From: Wolbachia endosymbiont (group B) of Protocalliphora azurea
GTDB lineage: Bacteria; Pseudomonadota; Alphaproteobacteria; Rickettsiales; Anaplasmataceae
Length of the DNA: 64,000 nucleotides
Direction of reading: 5' to 3'
Assembly: GCF_947251865.1 (NCBI RefSeq)
Contig: NZ_OX366394.1
Span: 1,116,001 to 1,180,000, forward strand
The notes beneath the pieces are model-generated. The model ran no database searches. It saw only the letters and a list, made by a program, of their open reading frames with translations, and was not told the origin of the DNA. The translations under genes and the position numbers were made by a program. This document shows, one piece after another, positions 1 through 10,500 of this stretch. Every line of letters begins with the position of its first letter. Position 1 is the first letter of the stretch.

Positions 1-430
1 AATTACACAGAACATCTGCAAGTAAGCCTATGGTATCGTAGACTCTGTTACGTAAAGTATTGTATTTGATATATTGCCACAACCTCTCAACAGGATTCAG
101 TTCCGGTGAATAAGGAGGCAAGTATATAATGGTAATGTTTTCCTGAAATTTCAAACTTTTTGATCTATGCCAACTTGCACAATCCATTACAAGAAAGGCT
201 TTTTTCGTGCCTAAATCTTTCGACATCTGCTCCAGAAATATATTCATACAATCAGTGTTTACATATGGAGCAAGTAGGCTGATTTTCTTACCACTTCTTG
301 GATTTACCGCACTGTAGATATAGAAATTTTGTCTACCAATTTTCATTTTAACCTGCGTTCTGACCCCTTTTTTAAACCATCCGTGTCCGATTTTTGAATG
401 AGTTCCAAATCGTGATTCATCAAAAAAACA
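1..430 (-). CDS. IS630 transposase, catalytic frame (orfB), partial
   Basis: Reading the minus strand in the -1 frame relative to orfA gives an uninterrupted stretch containing DESRFGTHSKIGHGW, then VMDCASWHRSK (second Asp), then LPPYSPELNPVERLWQ (the Glu of the DDE triad). This order and spacing are those of IS630-family transposases. The frame runs off the window at position 1, close to the expected C-terminus. It has no start codon of its own near the overlap, so expression would depend on frameshifting from the upstream frame. Confidence 0.7.
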
Positions 431-938
431 CCTCTTTTTCAGGGTGGGAATTGACTATTTTATTGAAGTATTTTTTAAACTCTTCTTGCTTGTTTTTATC
501 TTGTTTATGGTGCATTGGCCTCGGTGTTATATAAGAAAATTTCATCCTTTGTATCTCACGGTGCACTGTTGATTTGCTAATGTTTAGGCCAAATTCCTCT
601 GAGATTTTTATCTGCACTTCCTTAATAGTAATATTTGGATTTCTTTCTACCCATATTTCAATTTGCTCACGTTGATTTTTCTTTAATTTGCTTTTTCTTC
701 GCCGCTGAGACGGGGCAAATAATCTTTCTACTCTACCAAATTTTAGATGCTTTATCCATTCAGTCAAAGCAGTCCTTGAAATTTTACATATTCTTGCCAC
801 AGCGCTTATACTACTTTCTTTTCCTGCTATCACCGCTTGTAACTTTTTTGAAACATATGCGTTATTTCTGACCTTTTTTAACATTTCTTTCGCCAAATTT
901 ACAACTTTTTCGTCTAATAGTTTTGACCTTAATGCCAT
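420..938 (-). CDS. IS630 transposase, N-terminal frame (orfA)
   Basis: A 172-codon frame holding the DNA-binding half of an IS630-type transposase. An HTH_23/29-like region with ISRTALTEWIKHLK lies near residues 50-70, followed by a winged-helix-like segment with the block KEVQIKISEEFGLNISKSTV. It ends ...EKEVFF-stop, exactly where the catalytic domain should begin. The stop is read through a run of seven T (coding strand, 422-428). A -1 slip there would continue as FFDESRFG, the first catalytic Asp region of the family. Two-frame transposases with programmed frameshifting are known in IS630 members; here it could also be decay. Confidence 0.75.
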   Translation of the reverse strand: MALRSKLLDEKVVNLAKEMLKKVRNNAYVSKKLQAVIAGKESSISAVARICKISRTALTEWIKHLKFGRVERLFAPSQRRRKSKLKKNQREQIEIWVERNPNITIKEVQIKISEEFGLNISKSTVHREIQRMKFSYITPRPMHHKQDKNKQEEFKKYFNKIVNSHPEKEVFF

Positions 939-989
939 TTATACCTCTCTATTTTATCTACTTTATTATCACTTCTTTCCCATTATTGT

Positions 990-1758
990 CTATCTGTTCT
1001 TTGCATAGTGGGAATTGGTATCAATTTTTCTATATTCTCTTGCCAAACTTAATAATTCATTTTCTCCTTCACAATCACTTTCTTTGTATTCCTTTATTAG
1101 ATCTTCAGCATCTACTGACAATTCTTTTGCTATTTCCCATAACCTTTCACTTAAAATGGTGACACTACCTTGTTCATAGTGATGTATCTGTGAGGGTCCT
1201 ATATTAAGCTTTTTTGCCAATTCTTCTTGTGTATATCCTCTTCCATTTTTTTATCTCTTGTCCTCCGTTTTGGCTTGTACAGCCGATATTCTCTCTATCA
1301 GCATATTCTTCAATTGGTAAGCCTGTTGCTCGATAGATAATGTCATTATCAAACCCTGCTTTAACTAGATTCTTTGCAATTTTTATTCTTGCTGCTTTTA
1401 TATTACTTTCTTCCTCAGCTCGGATAGATTTGGTTAATGCATAAATTGCTTTGTGTCCTCCTGTTTTTTCTATAAAATTATACATTTCCTGGGTCTTAGC
1501 TTTGTCGAAACAACTACTTTCTTTTAGTACTTTTCGTCTAGGAAAGAGATTTCCAACAGGAATTGATAATGCCCCTGCTAATATTTTTAACTTTTCAATT
1601 GGAATGCCACATGTTCCTTGTTCATATCTTAGCAGTGTATGATAGTTTATGTTTGCTTTGCCTGCTAAGTTTTTCAGGGTATATTTTCTTTTTAACCTCC
1701 AGCTCCTTACTTTTTGCGCTATTTGGTACCTTATGGAAACAGTAGTATGCTTTGCCAT
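990..1758 (-). pseudogene. WO-type double-HTH (XRE) transcriptional regulator, broken
   Basis: Two XRE-type helix-turn-helix domains lie in different frames. The first (best start ATG at 1758, MAKHTTVSIRYQ) has the classic LKNLAGKANINYHTLLRYEQG pattern and a linker ending ATGLPIEEYADR. The second reads GYTQEELAKKLNIGPSQIHHYEQG in another frame. The shift falls near 1235-1250 and is explained by a 1-2 base indel. The tail after the second HTH stops soon after REYRKI, where the sister linker in domain one continues for another 60 residues, so the 3' end was probably removed by the adjacent IS630. Tandem-HTH regulators are typical of prophage WO accessory regions. Probably non-functional, though each HTH could fold alone. 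Confidence 0.65.
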
Positions 1759-1879
1759 ACAGAAATAGATATTATACAGGTTAATACTACCAAATAAAGA
1801 TATACAAAATGTTTGCATTTTAGTTGAATATTTCTTCACAACTGTGTATAATTATTAATGCTTTTTATCTTACTTTCTC

Positions 1880-2845
1880 ATGGCTCTTTCGAAGTTTCTC
1901 GATCCCAAGAATGATATATCGTTCAAGCGCATCTTTGGTACTGAAAAAAATAAGGACATTCTTATTCACTTCCTTAATGATATCCTTGGCTTCACCGGCA
2001 AAAGTACAATAAGGGATATAGAGTTCTTAAGTACTATTCAAGACCCTGATATTGCTTCTAAAAAACAAAGCATTGTTGATGTTCTTTGTAGGGATGAAAA
2101 TGGGCTGCAAGTCATAGTCGAAATGCAGGTCGCTAAAACTAAGGGCTTTGAAAAACGTGCTCAATACTATGCTGCTAAAGCCTATTCAAGACAGGCTGAT
2201 AAAGGCGATCAATATCATGACCTTAAGGAAATTATCTTTATTGCTATAGCAGACTGTATTTTATTTCCTGATAAGTCTGAGTACAAATCAAAGCATACTA
2301 TTCGCGATGAAGATACTAATGAGCATGATCTAAAAGATTTTTACTTTATATTTATTGAGTTACCTAAATTTCCAAAAACCAAAGAAGATCAGCTTTCAAG
2401 TATAGTTGAAAAATGGGTCTACTTCTTTAGATATGCAGATGAAACTAGTGAAGAAGAGCTAGAGAGAATAATAGGAAGTGATCTAATAATTGAAAGAGCA
2501 TATGAAGAACTAAATAGGTTCAACTGGTCAGAAAAAGAATTTATAGCCTACGAACAAGAGATCAAACGTATTCGTGATGAACAGGCTGTCCTTGCTCAAA
2601 AGCTCGATGATGCTAAACATGAAGGCATCCAAATTGGAGAAGAGAAGGGCAAGAAAGAAGGCATCCAAATCGGCCATGAAAAAGGTAGAGCTGAAGGTAA
2701 GGAAGAGGGTATAGCAGAGGGTGAACAACAGACTAAAATAGCTGTGGCCAAAAACTCACTCAAGGCCGGTGTCTCTATAGATGTTATCGCTCAAATTACC
2801 GGTCTCTCTCATTCTGAAATTTTACAACTCAAGGAAAAAACATAA
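1880..2845 (+). CDS. Rpn family PD-(D/E)XK nuclease / transposase-like protein
   Basis: A 321-codon gene of the Rpn (recombination-promoting nuclease, PDDEXK_2) family, abundant in Wolbachia. The N-terminus FLDPKNDISFKRIFG is the family signature. The nuclease core shows SIVDVLC (Asp67) followed by VIVEMQ (Glu81, Gln83), the D...ExQ form of the PD-(D/E)XK site, so it looks catalytically intact. Residues about 250-290 form a degenerate Gly/Glu/Lys repeat (EGIQIGEEKGKK and variants), also common in the family. The last 30 residues resemble the linker in WO regulators (AGVSIDVIAQITGLS). Related E. coli Rpn proteins are DNA endonucleases that promote RecA-independent recombination; the role here is inferred only. 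It stands alone between mobile elements. Confidence 0.85.
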   Translation: MALSKFLDPKNDISFKRIFGTEKNKDILIHFLNDILGFTGKSTIRDIEFLSTIQDPDIASKKQSIVDVLCRDENGLQVIVEMQVAKTKGFEKRAQYYAAKAYSRQADKGDQYHDLKEIIFIAIADCILFPDKSEYKSKHTIRDEDTNEHDLKDFYFIFIELPKFPKTKEDQLSSIVEKWVYFFRYADETSEEELERIIGSDLIIERAYEELNRFNWSEKEFIAYEQEIKRIRDEQAVLAQKLDDAKHEGIQIGEEKGKKEGIQIGHEKGRAEGKEEGIAEGEQQTKIAVAKNSLKAGVSIDVIAQITGLSHSEILQLKEKT

Positions 2846-3097
2846 TTATTCACTTCAACATTTATGAAAACCTTCTCTAAGTTCGACATATCACCTAATT
2901 AAGAATCTGGTGAACTATCTAAAACAGCTATGAAGATTGCACAAAGAATTATATAAATTACTATCATAACGTTACCCAAACTTCTATATCAAAACTACGT
3001 GCTGTAAGTTCAATATGGAAAATACATTAATCACTTAGCATTTAATGTCTACTTCATCCATTTTAGCATTAAGACTATCAAACTTGCTACTGGTTGT

Positions 3098-4450
3098 TTC
3101 CCTAAGGGAACGTTCAAAAAAGTGTGTCAAGCCGCATTTTTAGTTCAACTCAATTTTCAATCTATCTGGAAAGAAAATATCAAGTTGAGACATAGTTAAA
3201 GCCCAATTAGGGAGAGCCATAATCCACCTTTGCTCTACCTTTTTTATAGCACAATATACCTGTTTGTACAAGGCATTTGTACTAGTAAATGAACCCTTAG
3301 TTTTAGTAAATTTCCTGATTTGTCTATGCAACCCCTCAATTGGATTAGTGGTGTAAATCAGCTTCCTAACTGGCCCAGAATACTTAAAATAACTGGATAA
3401 GTTTTCCCAATTGTTCTGCCAGGATTTTATAACTAAAGGATACTTTTCTCCCCATTTTTCTTCCAGCTCAAGCAGATAATTCTCAGCAATTTCTTTACTT
3501 GAAGCACGATATATTTTTTTCAGATCATTCATGAAAACTTTTACATCTTTACTGGATACATATTTCAGAGAATTTCTTATTTGGTGTACTATACATAGCT
3601 GCACTTCTGCACTGGGAAATACACTGTTGATGGCTGCAGGAAAGCTTTTTAGCCCATCTACACATGCAATCAGAATATCTTCTACTCCTCTTTCTTTGAG
3701 GTCATTTAAAACTCCCAACCAGAAGTTAGCTCCCTCACTTTCAGCCAGATAAAAACCTAATACTTCTTTTCTGCCATTTTGATTTATACCCAATATATTA
3801 TACATGCATTTACTTACGCAATGTCCGTCCTCCTTGACCTTAAAAAACATGCCATCCATGAACACTATTGGATACACTGATTGCAATGGACGGCTGCGCC
3901 ATTCATTGATTATTGGTAGCAGTTTATCAGTAATATTGGATATCTCTGCTGCTGATATTTTATGGTCATATATTTCCTCAACGTGTGAAGCTATGTCTCT
4001 GTATCCCATGCCACTGGCGTATGTACTTAAGACCTTTGCTTCAAGTTCTGGATGTAGGCTTGTTTGCCTTTTTTTGACTATTTGCGGTTCAAAGCTTCCT
4101 TCTCTGTCTCTTGGTGTTAATAGTTCAAATGAGCCTGAACTTGTACGTAAAGTTTTTGCATTCCTTCCATTTCTTCGGTTATTTTCTTCACTTTTAGCTG
4201 ACATGTGGCTTTCTATTTCACCTTCCAGACTTGCCTCTAGCAGCCTTTTTATAAACGGTGTTAATGCTCCATCTCTTCCTGTCAATGGTCTTCCTTCTCG
4301 TATAGATGACAGGATATTTGTTTCTAATTCTTTATAATCTACCAAACCAGTAGTTCTATTTGCTTGACTCATATCAAACCTCCATTTTTTATATCAATTT
4401 ATTACTTTTTTTTCGGTTTGACACACTTTTTTGAACATTCCCTTCCCTAA
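3098..4450 (-). mobile_element. Intact IS256-type element with 8-bp target duplication
   Basis: The element proper spans 3106-4442 (1337 bp). Its ends are imperfect inverted repeats of about 29 bp (gggaacgttcaaaaaagtgt at one end, gggaatgttcaaaaaagtgt at the other). It is flanked on both sides by the identical octamer ttccctaa (3098-3105 and 4443-4450), the 8-bp duplication expected for IS256. It sits about 70 bp beyond the end of the giant cifB-like gene and does not interrupt it. Confidence 0.95.
3140..4372 (-). CDS. IS256 family (mutator-type) transposase
   Basis: A full-length 410-residue transposase that cuts and joins the IS ends. The DDE triad is visible as VFMDG (Asp173), IACVDGLKSF (Asp239) and TTNPIEGLHRQIR (Glu346). 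The family signature CIVHQIRNSLKYV lies between the second Asp and the Glu. The start is ATG with GGAGG 6-7 bases upstream. The predicted protein is identical to the other full copies in the window, which indicates recent transposition. A long antisense frame of 177 codons appears inside every copy and is only a shadow. Confidence 0.95.
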   Translation of the reverse strand: MSQANRTTGLVDYKELETNILSSIREGRPLTGRDGALTPFIKRLLEASLEGEIESHMSAKSEENNRRNGRNAKTLRTSSGSFELLTPRDREGSFEPQIVKKRQTSLHPELEAKVLSTYASGMGYRDIASHVEEIYDHKISAAEISNITDKLLPIINEWRSRPLQSVYPIVFMDGMFFKVKEDGHCVSKCMYNILGINQNGRKEVLGFYLAESEGANFWLGVLNDLKERGVEDILIACVDGLKSFPAAINSVFPSAEVQLCIVHQIRNSLKYVSSKDVKVFMNDLKKIYRASSKEIAENYLLELEEKWGEKYPLVIKSWQNNWENLSSYFKYSGPVRKLIYTTNPIEGLHRQIRKFTKTKGSFTSTNALYKQVYCAIKKVEQRWIMALPNWALTMSQLDIFFPDRLKIELN

Positions 4451-4513
4451 TTATTTTGGCTACCTTCACTTTAAATTTCCCACTACTTGGCATATTAACT
4501 CTTATATTATAAC

Positions 4514-7500
4514 CTACCTATTGAGATTACCTACAAGCTTGGTTACTCCTATCTCAGAAAGACAAGTTGATACTTTGTCCTTTGAATGGCCTTGAACGGA
4601 AGCATTACTTAAATAACTTTGAGGCTCTAAATTCATTTGCTTTGCACCATCAACTTCTAATCTACCATCTCTGTTGTGTAATATCCGTTGTATTGATCGA
4701 TTTAGTACAACATTTAGCCTGCTATTAAACTCTACCATAAACTTGTCAAACTTCTTCGAACTTAACTTACCAGGACATCCTGCTTCTCTACTAGGACATG
4801 CTTTCTCTAAATACGAACTTAAAACTCCTGAGATCTCATCAAATTTACCACTCATGATTTTTCCTGTAACTTCTTTCTGTATTTCCACAAAATCAATATT
4901 TAATCGATGCATTGATACACCACTTTTTAATCCAGCTTGCTCTATTACTTTCTTAAATACCTCTGTAATATTGAGTGCATAGCCCTGTGCTTCTAGTTGA
5001 GATATAGACTGATCTGCTGTAGAAATATACTTTTGACCCGTGACGTTTCTAACCAGCACATCAAGTAACATTATTGCACCATTTACATCCATCTTTGCAT
5101 CAATTTGTGAGATTGGACTTTTAGTACCTGATACTACTTCAGGCAACTCAGAAGCTAATAACCCACTCACAGAGCTTTTTACCCAACCAAATAAATCATT
5201 TATCCATGAAGATGGTCTTGTGCTACTACTTGCTGCTATTCCAGGTTGATTACTTGAATCTACAGAAAGGAATTTATGTGATGAGTGATTATGATTGCGA
5301 TTGTGATCCCCGTGGTGATGACGGCGTCTGCGTTGCACAGGTTTTTCTCCTTTTTCATTGAGTTTTTTCTCTAAATATTCTGCAATACTACTATCTCTAG
5401 CAATATCTAGCGGTGCCTTGCCGTAATCACCTCTAGCATCAAGATTAGCATGAGCATCGACAAGAACTTTTACTATATCAAGACTGTTGGTATCAGCAGC
5501 ATAATGTAAAGGTGTCCAATTGTCTTTGTCTTCAGCGTTAACGTTTGCACCACGATTAAGAAGCAATTTGACCACATTTAGTCTTTCATTTAACACAGCT
5601 CCATGCAAAGGAGTTGCTTGATATTCCCCATTTTTAGTTTCAATATTAGCACCATTATCAAGAAGGAATTTTATTCTATCTAAATCACCGATTTCAGCAG
5701 CTGAATACAGTAGTGTACTGCCATCTTTGTCTTTGGTATCAATATTAGCACCTTGAGCAATAAGACCTCTAACTTTATTAAAATCACTATTTCCTATTGC
5801 GCTTAATAACTGTTTATCTAGGATTAATTGTGTTTGTTGTAAGTACTGTACAAGATTATTATGTCCCTTATCTCTAGCAATATCTAGTGGTGTGTTGCCA
5901 CTACTATCTTTAGTACTAATATTAGCTCCATTATTTATAAGATGCTGCAATGTATCTAAATGACCACCCCAAGAAGCCAAGTGTAGTGGCGTCTCACCAT
6001 TTTTATCAGCCTCATTAATACTTGCTCCTCTCATGAGAAAAAGTTGTATAACCTCTTCATCACTGCTCTCAGCAGTAGTGTATGTAGAACCTCTACCATA
6101 TACATCTTGAATATCCTTGTGATTATTCATAACAGCAAAGTGAATAGGAGTCCTGCCAAGTATATCCTTAGCATTCACATTAGCTTCCTTATCAACTAAA
6201 AACTTAGCAATATCTGAATGACCTTTCAATGCAGCCCAGTGTAGTAATGTGCAGCCATATTTATCAGTCGCATTAACACTCACATCTTTACTAACAAGAA
6301 ACTCTACTGTACCTAAATTACCACTCCAAGTATAATAAAACCCACCATGCGTTCTGTCGTCAATATCTTTCGCAATAAGATCACTAATTGTCTTTAGATC
6401 TTTTTCATTTTTTACAGTAAGTAACAATTCTTTATCTAAGTGTGCTTGCATAAAAACTTGCCTCATTGTATCAGAATTAGTATAACGTTCCTCATCTTCA
6501 GGAGTTCTACCACTGTTATCTTTAACATCAATATCAGCACCTTTACTTATAAGATACTTCACCATACCTAAATGATGAACAGAACATGAAGCATAATGTA
6601 GAGGGGTTTTACCATCTTTATCTTTAGCATTAACGTTAGCACCTCGATTTACAAGGCCTTGAACTTCATTAAAATCACTATCTTTTACTGCAGCCAGTAA
6701 TTGCTCATTTAATTGAGCTTGTTTTAAGTATTTTACGATGCTATCATGCTTTCGGTCGATGGCGATATCTAGCGGTGTCTTACCATCCTTATCTTTAGCT
6801 TTGATATCTGCTCCCTTACTTGCAAGATACCCCACTACATCCAGATGGCCGCCACCAGAAGCCATGTGCAATGCTGTCTGCCCATCACTATCTTTTAGAT
6901 TAACATCAACTTCCCCTTCATCTACAAAATACTTTACCACATCTAGCTTACCATTGTAAGCAGCATAGTGCAGGGGAACTCTACCGCCATTATCTTTAAT
7001 TTCTAAGCTATTTTTTGCATCTGCTACAAAATATTTTACTATATCCAGATTACCACCATAAGCAGCAGAATGCATAACAGTCATCCCATTACTATACTTA
7101 GCATTCAAGCTAGCCCCTTGACTTACAAGATCTCTAACTTCATCAAAATTACCATATTGTGCTGCAATAAGTAATTCTTGATTTAGCTGCACTTGTTTTA
7201 AATAGTCTACAACATCGCTGCGCTCTTGATGAGTAGCAATATCTAGTAATGTTTTACCACCTTTGTCTTGAGTATAAACGTCAGCTCCCTTTTCTACAAG
7301 GTACTTTACTACACCCAAGTGACCATTCCAAGAAGCACAGTATAGTGGTGTTCGACCATATCTATCAACATCATCGATGCTCATTCCCTTGCTGAGAAAA
7401 AATTCTATAATGTTTGTATTATTATTTTCAGCAGCAACATGTATAGGTTTCCTGCCAAAAATGTTCTCAACGTTAATATTAGCACCCTTTTCTATTAAAA

Positions 7501-10500
7501 AGTTAGCGACTTCTAAGTAGCCTCTCCATGCAGCAAAATGTAGCGGTGTCCAACCATTATTATCAGACTCATTAATATCAACGCCTTTCCCAATAAGGTA
7601 CTTTAGTATATCCAAATTACCACTATAAGAAGCATCACATATAGAGGGGCGACAACGATGATCTTTACCCTCTAAACTAACGCCATTTTCAACAAGGTAT
7701 TTAAATATACCAAAGTGACCTTTTAATACAGCATTGCGTGCAGGGGTATTACCATCTCTGTCTTCAGTATTAACATTAGCTCCTCGATTGACAGAATCTC
7801 TTACTTTGCTCATATCTCCAACTTTTACAGCATCTAGCAATTCTTGATCTAATTCTCCCTTAGCATTACTAACAATATCTCTAACTTTTCTTACATTAGA
7901 CCCACAATCTTCTATCTTCCATACACCTTGCATAACCTTGCCCCCTGGAATCCAAGTAAATACTCTTCTCCTATCTTTGTCATATTTAGCATAATCAGCA
8001 GCATACAAATACTCATTATGCTTAACATTCCTTATATTACATTTATCACCGTTAGGCTCAATCTTCCACACACCTTGTGTAACCTGTTCACCTGGAATCC
8101 AAGTAAATGCCATTCGTCTATCATTATCATAATTAAAATAGTTACTAGCAGCATACAAAGTTTCATTAAATGCAACATTCACTATATAAAAGTTGTCACC
8201 ATCAGGTTTAATATTCCACCTAAACTTATCATTTTTTTCATTCTTTGGAGTCCAAGTAAATGCCATTCGTCTGTCGGTATCATAATTGAAACATTTGTTA
8301 GCAGCATATAAATATTCACCTTGATAAATATTCTTAATACATACTTTCGATGAAAATACTGCATTCCTTACTGATTCTGGCAATCTGCTTTTTAGTTTCT
8401 CAAGGTTAGATCTTTCTTCTTGATGAACATCAGGATAGTTCTTCATCTCGATTGCTTCTTTAACATAGTAAGCTAACTTAAATACTGCACTATTATTTAA
8501 ATCATTATTTCTTTGCATTGCGTTAAATACAGCCACATAACCCAATATACGCTGACTAACATCATTATGGCTTTCTACACAACTTAATATTTTTTTCGTA
8601 TCTACTTTCCTATATACGTCATTTATAACTCCCTTAATTGTATTATTAAACAACCTTTGATCGAAATTATAAATGTCATTAGCAAGTGTATTAACCGAAC
8701 CATAACGATCATGTAACATACCATCCTTTAGCTTCTCTTTTACTACATTTTTTATTGAATATTTTAACTTTTCTACAAAAAACTCTGCCCATCTTTTTAC
8801 GTTAGGCACGGTTTCTGCTTGATTAATAATCTCCTTCTTTAAAACCTTAACCGTTTCCATCATCTTATATGGATCGTTGTTTCTATCCTCAATACTTGTT
8901 GCATCCTTACTAAGGAAGAATTTGACCACATCTAAATTACCATTGCAACCAGCTATACGAAGAGGTGTTCTACTATCTTTATCTTCAGCTTTATCTTTAA
9001 TATCATAACCTTTATCGATAAGGAACTCAGCTATATTTAATTTACCCTCCTGAGCAGCTAAGTGCAGAGGAAGGGCGTCCTTATTTTCAACACTAAAATC
9101 CTTTCTATCAAAAAGAACTTTTACTACATCCAACCTACCTCCTTGAATAGCCATATTTAAAGGTGTTAATTCATGCTCATTTCCAATATCTATACTTTTA
9201 ATCTTTTTTATCAAATCCTCAGCTTTACTATTATTTCTTTGCAATGTTGCATTAAATACCTGCTCTTTTAATAAATCTACTGTTTCCTTATAAAAATCCT
9301 CTATAATATCTTCTGAATTACAAGTAGAGACTATGCATTTCAAATTAGAAACCATCGTATCATTAAAAGCAAACATCATTTCCCTTGCTGGTTGATAGGT
9401 ATTCCAATTTTCTACTTTTGCTAAGGTATTATTCTTATGTGATAACACTAAACTATCATCAGCAATCTCTGTATCAAAATCCAATATAGACTTATCTCTA
9501 AAGTCAACTAAACCAACATCATTCTTATTAGTAGGTTGATTATGATAAATTTGTAATCCTTGTTCCTCTGGTTGATAGTATCTGAAAGAGCTAGGATTGA
9601 TCTCTAGATGCTCAAGCCTTAAGTTTGTACTATCAATTTTATAAAGCTCATTGTTTATTCGTAATACAATTTGTTGATTCTCTGGATTTTGAAAATAATC
9701 AACTAAACCAATGGATAAAGACCATTTAGTACCTACACTATCAAATATTGTAATATCTTGTATCTTTAAACTATCCTCTGTAAGGTCAGAGATTGATTTG
9801 CCATAACATTCATTTATATAATCCCTTTTACCTTCTTCTATGCTTATACCATCAACATCTGTTACACTTAACTCAGCAAAATCAATGATACTATAAGGTA
9901 TGTTTTGATAAGACACCACTTTGTTTTTTATTTTTAAATTGAGCCTTATTGGCGACAATGAAGTTTTGCTATTTAATGTATCTGGTAGTTTGATAATATA
10001 CTGGTGTTGCCCTTTCTCTCCTTCTATTGTAATGTCCTGATAGTAATTACACAGCATCAGATAGTCATCATAACCATAGTTCCGTCCACCATTAAGGTAT
10101 TTCTGATAACTACTTGTAACGTCAGAGCTACTATAGCTAAAATCAACAATGACTTGACCTGAGTACATGCCAGCAATTATCACTTTTTCACTAGGTACTC
10201 CCATATGGTTTTTAATAACTTCTACTTGAGATACTGGTATGTCAAAATTATTGTTATTGACAATATCTTTTGCAATTTGGTAAGTATCAAGTAATTGTTG
10301 GTCTAGAATACTTGCTTGTATAAATGCTTTTAACTTTTTTGCACTATTTTGTATTACCTCTCTACTAATATCACTTCCTGAACTTTTCAGCTCTTGATAT
10401 CTAATATCTTCTATTGTATCAGACAAAGACTTATCCTGTATTGCAACAGACTCTGTTATTCCATTGCTATTTACTTGAATTACTAGATTTTTAAAATCAT

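Larger units (their letters stand above)
1..1000 (-). mobile_element. IS630-type insertion sequence, cut by window edge
   Basis: Two overlapping frames on the minus strand together encode an IS630/Tc1-mariner-like transposase. The N-terminal frame (start at 938) gives a helix-turn-helix region. The second frame gives the DDE domain, reaching the signature LPPYSPELNPVERLWQ near the window start. The left end lies outside the window. The right boundary is not resolved; it probably falls between about 950 and 1020, where the neighbouring regulator gene loses its expected C-terminus. Confidence 0.8.

Noticed and set aside
3804..4337. A 177-codon open frame antisense to every IS256 transposase (also at 21227, 22027, 22826, 24378, 25966, 49960)
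   Set aside because: It recurs only because the IS copies are identical; it has no ribosome site and its sequence is the shadow of the transposase codons.
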